From an uncultured Pseudomonadota bacterium (GTDB taxonomy: Bacteria; Pseudomonadota; Gammaproteobacteria; Burkholderiales; Eutrophovitaceae): DNA of 13,703 bases. Below are positions 1-7,250 of the stretch, in pieces. The stretch spans positions 1 through 13,703 of the forward strand of contig CAJXPC010000014.1 of assembly GCA_913057845.1 (NCBI GenBank), written 5' to 3'. The position numbers and the translations under genes are program-made. How positions within the stretch are numbered: the stretch's first letter is position 1; each line of letters begins with the position of its first letter. The notes under the pieces are model-generated. The model was not told where the DNA came from. It worked only from the letters and a program-made list of their open reading frames with translations, and made no database searches.

Positions 1-47
1 GAGATGTAGAGAGGTCTCGTGGGCTCGGAGATGTGTATAAGAGACAG
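1..47. other. Nextera adapter (read-through), not genomic
   Basis: This is library-construction sequence left on the contig end. Bases 29-47 are the 19-bp Tn5 mosaic end, 14-28 are the Nextera read-2 primer tail, 6-13 are the reverse complement of index CTCTCTAC (N707 in the Nextera i7 set as I remember it), and 1-5 belong to the P7 arm. The same block appears inverted at the other end of the contig. Genomic sequence starts at about 48, and the truncated gene there should not be translated through this block. Confidence 0.98.
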
Positions 48-788
48 GTTCGGAATAAAGGTATTGGCAAAAATTTCCATTTTTTGAAAGGTTTCTCTGG
101 AGTCTACAAGGACGCGTTCAGACTCGTCTGCCAGGAAATCTCTCAAAATTCGAACACTTAAATCTAGATCTTGATACACGGCGGATGGCGCTTTACTTGT
201 CTTCGCTCGATCTTTAAGGTCTCCCCAAACTCGTCTTAAATAGTCGATGTCTGATTGGAACTCATCGTCACTTGCAGTCTCTGCGAGTGTTCGAACGATA
301 AAGCCTTGTTGACAATCTTCACCCTTCAGTCGAGTTAAGCGCTCTTTAAGTTGTCCGCGTTCTTCCTCGTCCCCAATTTTTTGTGAGATTCTGATATGAC
401 TTTCTAATGGTAGGTAGACCAACAAGCGTCCCGCAATACTGACTTGCGTGGATAGCCGAGCTCCTTTGGTCCCAATGGGGTCTTTAATGACTTGAACGAG
501 TATTTTTTGTCCGTCATGGAGTAGCTTTTCAATTGGAGTGTCGTTTGCCTCATCCTGATCGCGACCGAATATATCGGCGACATGTAAAAAAGCAGCCTTC
601 TCTATGCCGATATCAACAAATGCAGATTGCATGCCGGGCAAGATGCGTTTCACGATACCGTTATATATGTTACCCACGAGCCCACGTTGGGCTTCACGTT
701 CAATATGTAGTTCTTGTACTATGCCTCGTTGAATGATCGCGACACGTGTCTCTTGCGGCGTGACATTGATCAGTATTTCATTATTCAT
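48..788 (-). CDS. rng: Ribonuclease G, N-terminal part (cut by contig end)
   Basis: RNase G is an endoribonuclease of the RNase E/G family that matures 16S rRNA 5' ends and takes part in mRNA decay. The visible 247 residues start MNNEILINVT. They contain the family's HIEREAQRGLVGNIYNG segment (28-44), PGMQSAFVDIG (51-61) and GTKGARL (106-112), with the S1 RNA-binding domain roughly at 38-120. E. coli RNase G is about 489 residues, so the DNase I-like catalytic part and the zinc-link cysteines are lost past the contig edge; this is not a natural truncation. The reading frame is open down to base 48. The ATG overlaps the TGA stop of the upstream maf gene (ATGA), which implies translational coupling, and no strong Shine-Dalgarno sequence is visible. 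The N-terminus resembles RNase G, without the long C-terminal tail that would define RNase E, but that tail could not be seen here anyway. Confidence 0.95.
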
Positions 789-1396
789 AACAGTGAAAAT
801 CCAAATTTTTTAATGAGCTCGGATGTCTCGTAGATGGGTAAACCAACGACTCCTGAGTGACTTCCAGAGATGTGACTGATAAAAATGCTGGCGATACCTT
901 GAATACCATAGCTACCAGCTTTACCAAAAGGTTCAGCAGTTTGTATGTAGCGCTCAATATTACTCTCGCTAAGTGACTGCATACACACGTTCGTCATTGA
1001 AAGCGTTTGGTGTATCTCGCCACCTTGTTTCATGGTAACAGCCGTGAGCACTTGATGTTCTCTGCCCGAAAGCCTCTGGAGCATAATTCGTGCGTCCTCT
1101 GCATCCTCGGGTTTACCTAAGATTTTGTCATCTAGGGTTACGGTTGTATCTACGGTTAACACAGGTGCTTTTGGTAGACGATGGTCTACAAGGTGCCTCC
1201 AGGCTGCAGATGCTTTAAGCAATGAGACTCTATTGACATAGTGGGTAGGCGGCTCATTTGGAATGGGGGTTTCGTCGAAATCTGCGTTGTCACCTGGACC
1301 TTCCACTAAATTAAGGAGTCGATAGGGTGCACGCAATGCATCCAGTATTTCTTTCCGTCGCGGACTTTGTGAGGCCAAATAAAAAAAATCGCTCAT
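785..1396 (-). CDS. maf: Maf family nucleoside triphosphate pyrophosphatase (YhdE-like)
   Basis: Maf proteins hydrolyse non-canonical or surplus nucleoside triphosphates to monophosphate and pyrophosphate; the YhdE branch acts on dTTP/UTP and modified pyrimidine nucleotides. The 203-residue protein has the N-terminal LASQSPRRKEIL motif (7-18), a catalytic Asp at 83 in TVDTTV, GKPEDAEDARIMLQRLSGREHQVLTAV (94-120), GKAGSYGIQG (158-167) and GSHSGVVGLP (178-187). Length and motifs fit the YhdE group better than YceF. One oddity is Thr-Val before the catalytic Asp where relatives usually have Gly-Ala; the Asp itself is kept. The gene lies 15 bp after rlmH, and its TGA overlaps the rng ATG. The order maf-rng is common in beta/gamma-proteobacteria, where both belong to a housekeeping operon. 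No clear Shine-Dalgarno sequence precedes the ATG, so coupling to rlmH translation is likely. Confidence 0.93.
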   Translation of the reverse strand: MSDFFYLASQSPRRKEILDALRAPYRLLNLVEGPGDNADFDETPIPNEPPTHYVNRVSLLKASAAWRHLVDHRLPKAPVLTVDTTVTLDDKILGKPEDAEDARIMLQRLSGREHQVLTAVTMKQGGEIHQTLSMTNVCMQSLSESNIERYIQTAEPFGKAGSYGIQGIASIFISHISGSHSGVVGLPIYETSELIKKFGFSLL

Positions 1397-1411
1397 GCCG
1401 TGTGACGTAAT

Positions 1412-1885
1412 TTAATCTCTGTGATAAGGATGATTTCTGATAATACACTGAGCTCGGTAGAGCTGTTCGACGAGAATTAATCGAGCGAGCGCGTGGGGAT
1501 AAGTCATTGCCGATAGGGCAAGCGTTTTGAAGGCCTGCCCCTTTATGTCGGGGTCAAGGCCATCCGCGCCACCGATGACGAAATCAACATCTTTCCCTTC
1601 AGTCATCCACGTGCTCATTAACTTCGCCAGTTCGCTGGTGGTGTTTTGGCTCCCTCTCTCATCCAACGCGATTAGGTAAGCATTTTTGTTAGCTTTTGCA
1701 AGGATTCGCTCCTTTTCCGTTTTTCTGGCGAGGTGGTTTTTATCGGTATGCCCAACACGAAATGCTGGTTTAATTTCAGTCACTGAAATTGATAGTTCGC
1801 GATGAAATCGTTTGAGATATTCTTGGCAGCCGTCCTCAGCCCATTTGGGCGGTTTATGACCCACGGCAATAATATTGATTTTCAT
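1412..1885 (-). CDS. rlmH: 23S rRNA (pseudouridine-1915-N3)-methyltransferase RlmH
   Basis: RlmH is a SPOUT-fold, homodimeric methyltransferase that methylates N3 of pseudouridine 1915 in helix 69 of 23S rRNA, using S-adenosylmethionine on assembled 70S ribosomes. The 157 residues match the family length (155 in E. coli). Visible signatures are MKINIIAVGHKPPKW at the start, LDERG (74-78), the SAM-knot segment FVIGGADGL (102-110), LSAMTYPHALARLILVEQLYRA (124-145) and the C-terminal NHPYHRD, which is close to the NHPYHRE end of E. coli RlmH. It sits 74 bp downstream of rsfS and just before maf. The adjacency to rsfS, another large-subunit factor, is widely conserved in bacteria. The 74-bp gap holds nothing I can name. 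Confidence 0.96.
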   Translation of the reverse strand: MKINIIAVGHKPPKWAEDGCQEYLKRFHRELSISVTEIKPAFRVGHTDKNHLARKTEKERILAKANKNAYLIALDERGSQNTTSELAKLMSTWMTEGKDVDFVIGGADGLDPDIKGQAFKTLALSAMTYPHALARLILVEQLYRAQCIIRNHPYHRD

Positions 1886-1960
1886 ATTCGCGAATTAGAA
1901 AATGTTTGGTGCAAGTGTCGGAGCCGAATTAAGGATATTCTGTGCTGAGCCAAACTGCTT

Positions 1961-2317
1961 TTAGCTGACTTGTTGGTGATCGCCTTTTTCTGAAGAAGGG
2001 GTTTCCTGCCATAAGTCCTCTAAGTTGTAGTAGGTTCTGACTTCAGGCTTCATGACGTGAACAATTAAGTCACCTAGGTCGACAAGCACCCACTCCCCTG
2101 ATGTTTCTCCTTCAACGCTCAATACGCCGTGTCCGGTTCCTTTTAAGTTCTCTTTGAGATTGTTTACAAAGGCCCGCGCTTGTCGTGTTGACTCTGCGCT
2201 GGCAACAATGATTTGATCAAAGAGGGCATTGGATGCGGTTATGTCGATTGTAACGATATCTAGTGCTTTGATTTGCTCTAGTGCATCTATAGCAATATCA
2301 CTCAGTGTTTGATTCAG
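1961..2317 (-). CDS. rsfS: Ribosomal silencing factor RsfS, near-cognate CTG start
   Basis: RsfS (Iojap family) binds protein uL14 on the 50S subunit and blocks subunit joining during starvation. Translated by eye, the frame gives 118 residues beginning (L/M)NQTLSDIAIDALEQIKALDI. It includes LFDQIIVASAESTRQARAFVNNL, the conserved VEGETSGEWVLVDLGDLIVHVM and YYNLEDLW near the end, all hallmarks of the family. No ATG, GTG or TTG occurs in frame before the conserved N-terminal helix, and tandem TAA stops close the frame just upstream. The best start is CTG at 2317, placed six bases after an AGGAGA Shine-Dalgarno sequence (2324-2329), and it gives an N-terminus about as long as in E. coli RsfS. 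The start overlaps the 3' end of nadD by 20 bp, which suggests coupled translation. The family call is firm; the start codon is inferred. A sequencing error is an alternative. Confidence 0.92.
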   Translation of the reverse strand: MNQTLSDIAIDALEQIKALDIVTIDITASNALFDQIIVASAESTRQARAFVNNLKENLKGTGHGVLSVEGETSGEWVLVDLGDLIVHVMKPEVRTYYNLEDLWQETPSSEKGDHQQVS

Positions 2318-2984
2318 AACGGCTCTCCTCGTAAAGACTATAGTCTTGAATATAGTTTATTACATTATCGGGTAAAAGATACTTAAGGCTCAGCCCATTT
2401 TGAATTCTTTTTCGTAATGATGTGCCCGAGACCTCGAGTGATGTAAATTCGTACGTATAAATTAATCCGTGTGTTGACGAACTGATTGTATTGTAATCGC
2501 GACTATTGCGTTGTTCGAATTCGGCGAATAATTCACCTTTAAGTTTATTTTTAAGTTGGCTTATGGGTAAATTTGGTCGAGAAGCGACAATGATGTGCGC
2601 CAGCGTAAATAACTGCTGCCATTCATACCAAGTCATTAATTCGATGAATGCGTCGGTACCAAGAATGAGGCTGATGGATTCACTTGGATTTTCTTCTCGT
2701 AAGGCCTTTAATGTGTCCACCATATAACTTTTCCCAACACGCTCCAACTCGCTGCCATCTGCTACGAGATGGTCTCCGGCCGACTCAAGCGCGAGCCGAA
2801 CCATACGTAAACGGTCTTGTGCTGATGCGCCTGGAGAGGTTCGATGTGGTGGGTCAGCGGAGGGGATAAGGCGAACCGTATCGAGTAAAAATGCTTCCGC
2901 CACTTCCTCCGCTAATCGAAGATGGGCGAAATGGATTGGGTCAAATGTGCCGCCAAGGACCCCGATGCGTGAGCTGATTACCAA
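2298..2984 (-). CDS. nadD: Nicotinate-nucleotide adenylyltransferase NadD
   Basis: NadD joins nicotinate mononucleotide and ATP to give deamido-NAD, the penultimate step of NAD synthesis. The 228-residue protein (E. coli 213) carries the nucleotidyltransferase signature GGTFDPIHFAH (11-21), the substrate segment LILGTDAF (106-113) and the C-terminal EVSGTSLRKR (184-193), which corresponds to the family's ISxTxIR motif. The start is TTG at 2984. An in-frame TAG lies only two codons upstream and no other start precedes GVLGGTFDP, so TTG is essentially forced. The Shine-Dalgarno sequence is poor. The gene follows aceF by 50 bp with no evident terminator between them, and its last codons overlap the rsfS start by 20 bp. 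The nadD-rsfS-rlmH order is conserved across many bacteria. Confidence 0.95.
   Translation of the reverse strand: MVISSRIGVLGGTFDPIHFAHLRLAEEVAEAFLLDTVRLIPSADPPHRTSPGASAQDRLRMVRLALESAGDHLVADGSELERVGKSYMVDTLKALREENPSESISLILGTDAFIELMTWYEWQQLFTLAHIIVASRPNLPISQLKNKLKGELFAEFEQRNSRDYNTISSSTHGLIYTYEFTSLEVSGTSLRKRIQNGLSLKYLLPDNVINYIQDYSLYEESRSESNTE
2323..2330 (-). promoter_or_regulatory. Strong Shine-Dalgarno sequence for rsfS, inside nadD
   Basis: On the minus strand this reads GAGGAGAG, inside the last codons of nadD and six bases before the CTG proposed as the rsfS start. Its strength and spacing are the main reason for choosing that codon, since no normal start codon is in frame. The nearby nadD stop (TGA, 2298-2300) could also let terminating ribosomes reinitiate here. 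Confidence 0.7.
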
Positions 2985-3034
2985 GGTCTATAGGTCTAGA
3001 TATTGAAATAAATTCATACTTGTAGTTCGCACGC

Positions 3035-4372
3035 TTAGAGCAAAATCCTTCGAATGTCACTGAGGACCTGATTCAGATAGGTAATGAATCTCGCCCCTTC
3101 TGCTCCGTCGATTACTCTATGATCGTAGGATAGCGATAGCGGAAGTATGAGTCGAGGTGTGAATTCTGACCCGTTCCAAATGGGTTTCATCGCAGATCGA
3201 GCCACACCTAAAATAGCAACTTCTGGTGCATTGACGATCGGAGTGAAGTGACTGCCACCAATCCCGCCTAAGCTCGAAATGGAGAACGTACCACCAGACA
3301 TATCGGCTGGTGCGAGTTTGCCGTCGCGTGCCTTAATGCTGACTTTCCCTAATTCCTCGGCGATCTGAAGAATGCCTTTTTTATCGACGTCTCTAATGAC
3401 GGGAACAACAAGTCCTCCAGGCGTGTCAACAGCAACGCCAATATGGAAGTACTGTTTGATAAAGAGGGCATCTCCTTCAGGCGTTAAGGACGAGTTAAAT
3501 TCTGGAAACTGTTTTAGAGCAGCCACCGCTGCTTTCATGATGAGTGCTAATGGCGTCACCTTAACGCCTGATTTTTCAGCGTCTTTAGCAAGTGATTTGC
3601 GAAACGCTTCTAGCTCAGTGATATCTACTTCATCGTGTTGCGTGATGTGAGGGATGGTGACCCAGTTTCGATGAAGTGCCGCTCCTGAAATCTTCTTGAT
3701 GCGGGATAATGTTTTCTTTTCAATAGATCCAAATTTTTCGAAATCAATAACTGGCCAGGCAGGCAAACTAAAGCCTAAACCAGAACCGGTCGCTGCGCCG
3801 CTGCCACTGCTTTGGATACTATTTTTAACAAAGGTTTGGATGTCTTCTTTGAGTATTCGATCTTTAGGCCCGGTGCCTGATACCAGATTAATATCCACAC
3901 CTAATTCACGAGCGAAGCGCCTTACGCCAGGACTGGCATGTGCTGAGGAAGCATTTGTTTCACCTTTGATAGGCGGTATCGCTGGTATCGCTGGTGTCGC
4001 TGGTGCCGCTGGTGCCGCTGGTGCCGCTGGTGCCGCTGGTGTTTCCTGCTTGATCATGGGGGGTGTTTCTGGTTCGGGTGCACTCTCGACCACTGTGGCC
4101 GCTTCATCTTTTGATGAGTCTTCCTCAGTCAGAATTTCCTCAATGCTCAATATGACGGTTCCTTCCGAAACGCCATCCCCAACGCTAACCCGCAAGTCTT
4201 TAATAACCCCGTCGAAGGGCGCAGGGACTTCCATCGTTGCCTTGTCTGTTTCCAGCGTGATGAGGGAGTCTTCTTCTTTGACGCGGTCGCCAGGTTTGAC
4301 CAGCACTTCAATGACTGGGATATCTTTAAAGTCGCCAATGTCAGGAACTAAAACCTCTTTAATAGTTGCCAT
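3035..4372 (-). CDS. aceF: Pyruvate dehydrogenase E2, dihydrolipoamide acetyltransferase
   Basis: E2 is the core of the pyruvate dehydrogenase complex: it takes the acetyl group from E1 on a swinging lipoyl arm and passes it to CoA. The 445 residues show one lipoyl domain (about 1-80, lipoyl Lys44 in ETDKATME), an Ala-Pro linker (about 111-135), a peripheral subunit-binding domain (about 146-183, [15 protein letters not shown] then [11 protein letters not shown]) and a catalytic acetyltransferase domain (about 220-445) with DHRVIDG, His418 and Asp422. E. coli E2 has three lipoyl domains, so this is a short, single-lipoyl form. The ATG follows an AAAGGAA Shine-Dalgarno sequence. The gene lies 46 bp after aceE, clearly as an operon. 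No lpd (E3) follows, and nadD comes next. The Ala-Pro linker fits pyruvate E2; together with aceE this rules out a 2-oxoglutarate or branched-chain E2. Confidence 0.96.
   Translation of the reverse strand: MATIKEVLVPDIGDFKDIPVIEVLVKPGDRVKEEDSLITLETDKATMEVPAPFDGVIKDLRVSVGDGVSEGTVILSIEEILTEEDSSKDEAATVVESAPEPETPPMIKQETPAAPAAPAAPAAPATPAIPAIPPIKGETNASSAHASPGVRRFARELGVDINLVSGTGPKDRILKEDIQTFVKNSIQSSGSGAATGSGLGFSLPAWPVIDFEKFGSIEKKTLSRIKKISGAALHRNWVTIPHITQHDEVDITELEAFRKSLAKDAEKSGVKVTPLALIMKAAVAALKQFPEFNSSLTPEGDALFIKQYFHIGVAVDTPGGLVVPVIRDVDKKGILQIAEELGKVSIKARDGKLAPADMSGGTFSISSLGGIGGSHFTPIVNAPEVAILGVARSAMKPIWNGSEFTPRLILPLSLSYDHRVIDGAEGARFITYLNQVLSDIRRILL
3975..4037. repeat. Seven tandem 9-bp repeats in the aceF linker
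   Basis: On the plus strand the units are ggtatcgct twice, ggtgtcgct once, then ggtgccgct four times, with no spacer. Unit length is a multiple of three, so copy-number changes keep the frame. The units encode the Pro-Ala-Ala, Pro-Ala-Thr and Pro-Ala-Ile steps of the flexible inter-domain linker. The four identical copies at the lipoyl-domain side look younger than the diverged ones. Confidence 0.95.
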
Positions 4373-4418
4373 GTAAATTCCTTTGCATTACTTCAATTTT
4401 TAGTAAATCGTAGTGTGT

Positions 4419-7079
4419 TTAGACTGTTGTAGGTTCTGGCTTGTCTGGGTTGATACCATACTTTTTAATGGCCTCAGCTACCGTTCCCTTTGGAACGACT
4501 CCGTCTTCAACAAGGGCTGATAGAGCTGCGATCACAACATACCGTCGGTCAACCTCGAAAAAATCTCTTAATTTTTCGCGGGTATCGGATCGACCAAAAC
4601 CGTCTGTGCCGAGCACGACGTAGTTTTTATTTGGAATGTAGGGTCGAATCTGTTCTGCAAAGATTCTCATGTAGTCAGTTGCTGCGATTACAGGCCCTTC
4701 GGTGTTCCCGAGACACTCTTCCACGTAACTGAGTTTGCGATCGTCATCAGGGTGCAGCATATTCCAACGCGCGGTGGAGATGCCGTCCCGTCTGAGTTCA
4801 TTGAAGCTGGTACAGCTCCAAACGCTCGCCACAATACCAAAATCTTGCTCCAGTAGTGCTTGGGCCGCGATCACCTCAAGCAGTATGGTGCCACTGCCGA
4901 GAAGTTGAACTTTGAGGGCCTTCTTGAGCTTGGTTTTCGGAGAGGGCAATGGATACATTCCGCGCACAATACCTTCCTCTGCACCTTTGGGTAGCTCAGG
5001 ATGTGCGTAGTTTTCGTTCATAACCGTAATGTAGTAGAAGACGTCTTCCTGTTCTTGGTGCATGCGTCGAAGCCCGTCTTGGATGATGACCGCTAATTCG
5101 TAGGCGAACGTCGGGTCATAGGAGATACAGTTCGGAATTGTGCTCGAGAGTAAATGGCTGTGCCCGTCTTCATGCTGCAAGCCTTCTCCGTTAAGCGTGG
5201 TTCGACCTGCGGTACCACCCAGTAAAAATCCTCTCGCTCGTTGATCCCCGGCGGCCCAGGCTAAATCCCCGACTCGCTGGAAGCCAAACATCGAGTAGTA
5301 AATGTAGAAAGGAATCATCGAGATTCCATGCGTTGAATAAGAGGTCGCAGCCGCAATCCAAGAGGACATGGCACCAGCCTCGTTGATGCCCTCTTGCAGT
5401 ATTTGCCCCGTCTTATCCTCTTTATAGAACATTAATTGGTCTGCATCTTCGGGGGTGTAGAGCTGACCAACAGATGACCATATGCCAAGTTGCCTGAACA
5501 TGCCTTCCATGCCAAATGTGCGTGACTCATCGGGCACAATAGGCACAACGCGCTTGCCGAGAGTTTTGTCTTTGACAAGTGTGCCTAGGATTCGCACAAA
5601 GGCCATAGTTGTAGAGAATGTCCGTTCGCCAGAATTCTTCAGTAGGGCATCAAATGCAGAAATGGGTGGTGCTTTGAGCGTATCCCCTTTCATCCTTCGT
5701 GTTGGAAGATATCCACCGAGTGCCTCACGTCGTTCGTGCATGTACTTAGCTTCTGGTGAATCATCTGGAAAGGTGAGATAAGGGATTTCATCAATCTCGC
5801 TGTCAGCTATGGGTAGATTGAAACGATCGCGGAAATCTTTTAATGAGGTCGTCCCCATTTTCTTCTGTTGATGGGTGATGTTTTGAGCTTCGCCTGCTGA
5901 GCCCATGCCATATCCCTTAATGGTCTTTGCGAGGATGACTGTGGGTTGTCCAGTATGTTTGACCGCAGCTGAGTACGCAGCATAAATTTTATAAGGATCA
6001 TGGCCTCCTCGGTTGAGTCGCCAAACATCATCGTCCGACATGTTGGAAACCATATCGCGAGTCTCTGGATATTTGCCAAAGAAATGCTCGCGCACGTAAG
6101 CGCCGTCTTTGGCTTTGTAGGTTTGATACTCGCCATCAACCGTTTCATCCATGACTTTCAGTAACATGCCGTTGGTGTCGCGAGCAATCAATGAATCCCA
6201 GTACGATCCCCAGATGAGCTTGATTACATTCCAGCCCGAACCTCTATAATCAGCCTCTAGTTCTTGAATAATTTTTCCGTTGCCGCGCACTGGGCCATCA
6301 AGCCGTTGCAGATTACAATTCACGACAAAGATTAAGTTATCGAGTTTCTCACGAGCGGCAACACCAATGGCTCCGAGTGCTTCTGGCTCATCGCTTTCGC
6401 CATCACCTATAAAGCACCATACTTTTCGGCCCTCAGTGTTTGCGAGACCTCGGTCTTGAAGGTACTTCATAAATCGAGCTTGATAGATCGCCATGATAGG
6501 ACCTAAGCCCATTGATACTGTTGGGAATTGCCAGAAATCAGGCATGAGCCAAGGATGTGGGTAGGACGATAAACCATTGCCGTCCACTTCTTGGCGATAC
6601 TTGTCCATTTGTTCTTTGGTTAATCGACCGAGCATGAATGCTCTGGCGTACACCCCCGTAGCAGAATGTCCTTGTGCAAAAATTAAATCACCGCCATGTG
6701 TCTCGGAGGGTGAGTGCCAAAAGTGATTGAATCCAATATCGTAGAGCGTAGCTGCAGACGCGAAGCTTGCGATGTGCCCGCCTACATTCGTGTTCTTATT
6801 GGCCCTTAAAACCATGGCTGCGGCATTCCAGCGAACGTAGTTGCGGATTCTGTGCTCTAGTTCGAGATCACCGGGAGATTTGTCCTCTTTCGATGGAGGG
6901 ATTGTGTTGATGTAAGCAGTATTCGCCGTGTAAGGAAGAAATGCTCCGGAACGACGGCCTTTCTCGATCAATTGCTCGAGAAGAAAGTGGGCCCTCTCGG
7001 GGCCTTCGGTAGCTAAGACTCCTTCTAACGCATCCAGCCATTCTCGGGTTTCTTGAGGGTCCTGGTCGTATGACGCCAT
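4419..7079 (-). CDS. aceE: Pyruvate dehydrogenase E1, homodimeric type
   Basis: E1 is the thiamine-diphosphate enzyme that decarboxylates pyruvate and reductively acetylates the lipoyl arm of E2. The protein has 886 residues, the usual size of the alpha2-type E1 of beta/gamma-proteobacteria (E. coli 887), rather than the split alpha/beta type. The ThDP-binding segment starts at GDGESDEP (225-232) and ends at NCNLQRLDGPV (254-264). WHSPSETHGGDLIFAQGHSATGVYARA (121-147) and the EAGAMSSWIAAATSYSTHG and FLLGGTAGRTTLNGEGLQHEDGHS stretches are typical of the family. The ATG has an AAGGAA Shine-Dalgarno sequence just upstream. It is followed by aceF with 46 bp between. Upstream is an AT-rich gap with repeats and a possible promoter. 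No pdhR regulator gene is next to it, unlike E. coli. I see no damage to the frame. Confidence 0.98.
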   Translation of the reverse strand: MASYDQDPQETREWLDALEGVLATEGPERAHFLLEQLIEKGRRSGAFLPYTANTAYINTIPPSKEDKSPGDLELEHRIRNYVRWNAAAMVLRANKNTNVGGHIASFASAATLYDIGFNHFWHSPSETHGGDLIFAQGHSATGVYARAFMLGRLTKEQMDKYRQEVDGNGLSSYPHPWLMPDFWQFPTVSMGLGPIMAIYQARFMKYLQDRGLANTEGRKVWCFIGDGESDEPEALGAIGVAAREKLDNLIFVVNCNLQRLDGPVRGNGKIIQELEADYRGSGWNVIKLIWGSYWDSLIARDTNGMLLKVMDETVDGEYQTYKAKDGAYVREHFFGKYPETRDMVSNMSDDDVWRLNRGGHDPYKIYAAYSAAVKHTGQPTVILAKTIKGYGMGSAGEAQNITHQQKKMGTTSLKDFRDRFNLPIADSEIDEIPYLTFPDDSPEAKYMHERREALGGYLPTRRMKGDTLKAPPISAFDALLKNSGERTFSTTMAFVRILGTLVKDKTLGKRVVPIVPDESRTFGMEGMFRQLGIWSSVGQLYTPEDADQLMFYKEDKTGQILQEGINEAGAMSSWIAAATSYSTHGISMIPFYIYYSMFGFQRVGDLAWAAGDQRARGFLLGGTAGRTTLNGEGLQHEDGHSHLLSSTIPNCISYDPTFAYELAVIIQDGLRRMHQEQEDVFYYITVMNENYAHPELPKGAEEGIVRGMYPLPSPKTKLKKALKVQLLGSGTILLEVIAAQALLEQDFGIVASVWSCTSFNELRRDGISTARWNMLHPDDDRKLSYVEECLGNTEGPVIAATDYMRIFAEQIRPYIPNKNYVVLGTDGFGRSDTREKLRDFFEVDRRYVVIAALSALVEDGVVPKGTVAEAIKKYGINPDKPEPTTV

Positions 7080-7150
7080 TTATGGTTCCTTGTGTTGATT
7101 TTTCACCTCGAAGAGCTTTATTGCCCAGAATCGAGTTTCCATATTAAGAA

Positions 7151-7180
7151 ATTATACAAGGAGGCGTAATTTTTAAAGCA
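7151..7180 (-). promoter_or_regulatory. Possible sigma-70-type promoter of aceEF
   Basis: The minus strand has a perfect TATAAT (7156 down to 7151) about 70 bp before the aceE ATG. The -35 candidate TGCTTT (7180-7175), 18 bp away, or TTGCTT with 19 bp, is weak, so an activator may be needed or the match may be chance in AT-rich DNA. It is placed sensibly in the only sizeable gap between the two gene groups. Confidence 0.35.
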
Positions 7181-7191
7181 AAAATCAATCA

Positions 7192-7214
7192 ATTTATTCT
7201 TTTTTAGAATAAAT
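7192..7214. repeat. Perfect 9-bp inverted repeat upstream of aceE
   Basis: ATTTATTCT and AGAATAAAT flank a TTTTT spacer, forming a perfect palindrome. It lies just upstream of the possible aceE -35 region and about 37 bp after the stop of the upstream gene. It could be an operator, or a weak AT-rich hairpin ending the upstream transcript. No U-tract directly follows the stem on the minus strand, so a standard intrinsic terminator is unlikely. Confidence 0.6.
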
Positions 7215-7222
7215 GAGTCATT

Positions 7223-7239
7223 ATATTTGGAATAAATAT
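7223..7239. repeat. Second short inverted repeat in the same gap
   Basis: ATATTT and AAATAT flank GGAAT. The octamer GAATAAAT occurs here (7230-7237) and in the right arm of the neighbouring palindrome (7207-7214), with its inverse in that palindrome's left arm (7192-7199). Three copies within 46 bp could be protein-binding half-sites, but AT-rich sequence raises the chance of coincidence. Confidence 0.4.
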
Positions 7240-7250
7240 GATTTTTAGCC

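Noticed and set aside
533..736. Small plus-strand open frame (67 residues)
   Set aside because: Lies opposite the clear RNase G N-terminus and has a Cys/Arg-rich, non-protein-like composition.
3696..4376. Long plus-strand open frame (226 residues) opposite aceF
   Set aside because: Its Ala/Gly-rich translation is the antisense of the E2 Ala-Pro linker and lipoyl domain. It has no family features, and the minus-strand gene is unmistakable.
7192..7214. Intrinsic terminator of the Liv/PaaK-like/AhpD-like cluster
   Set aside because: The stem is almost pure A/T and is not followed by a U-run on the transcribed strand, so I list it only as an inverted repeat.
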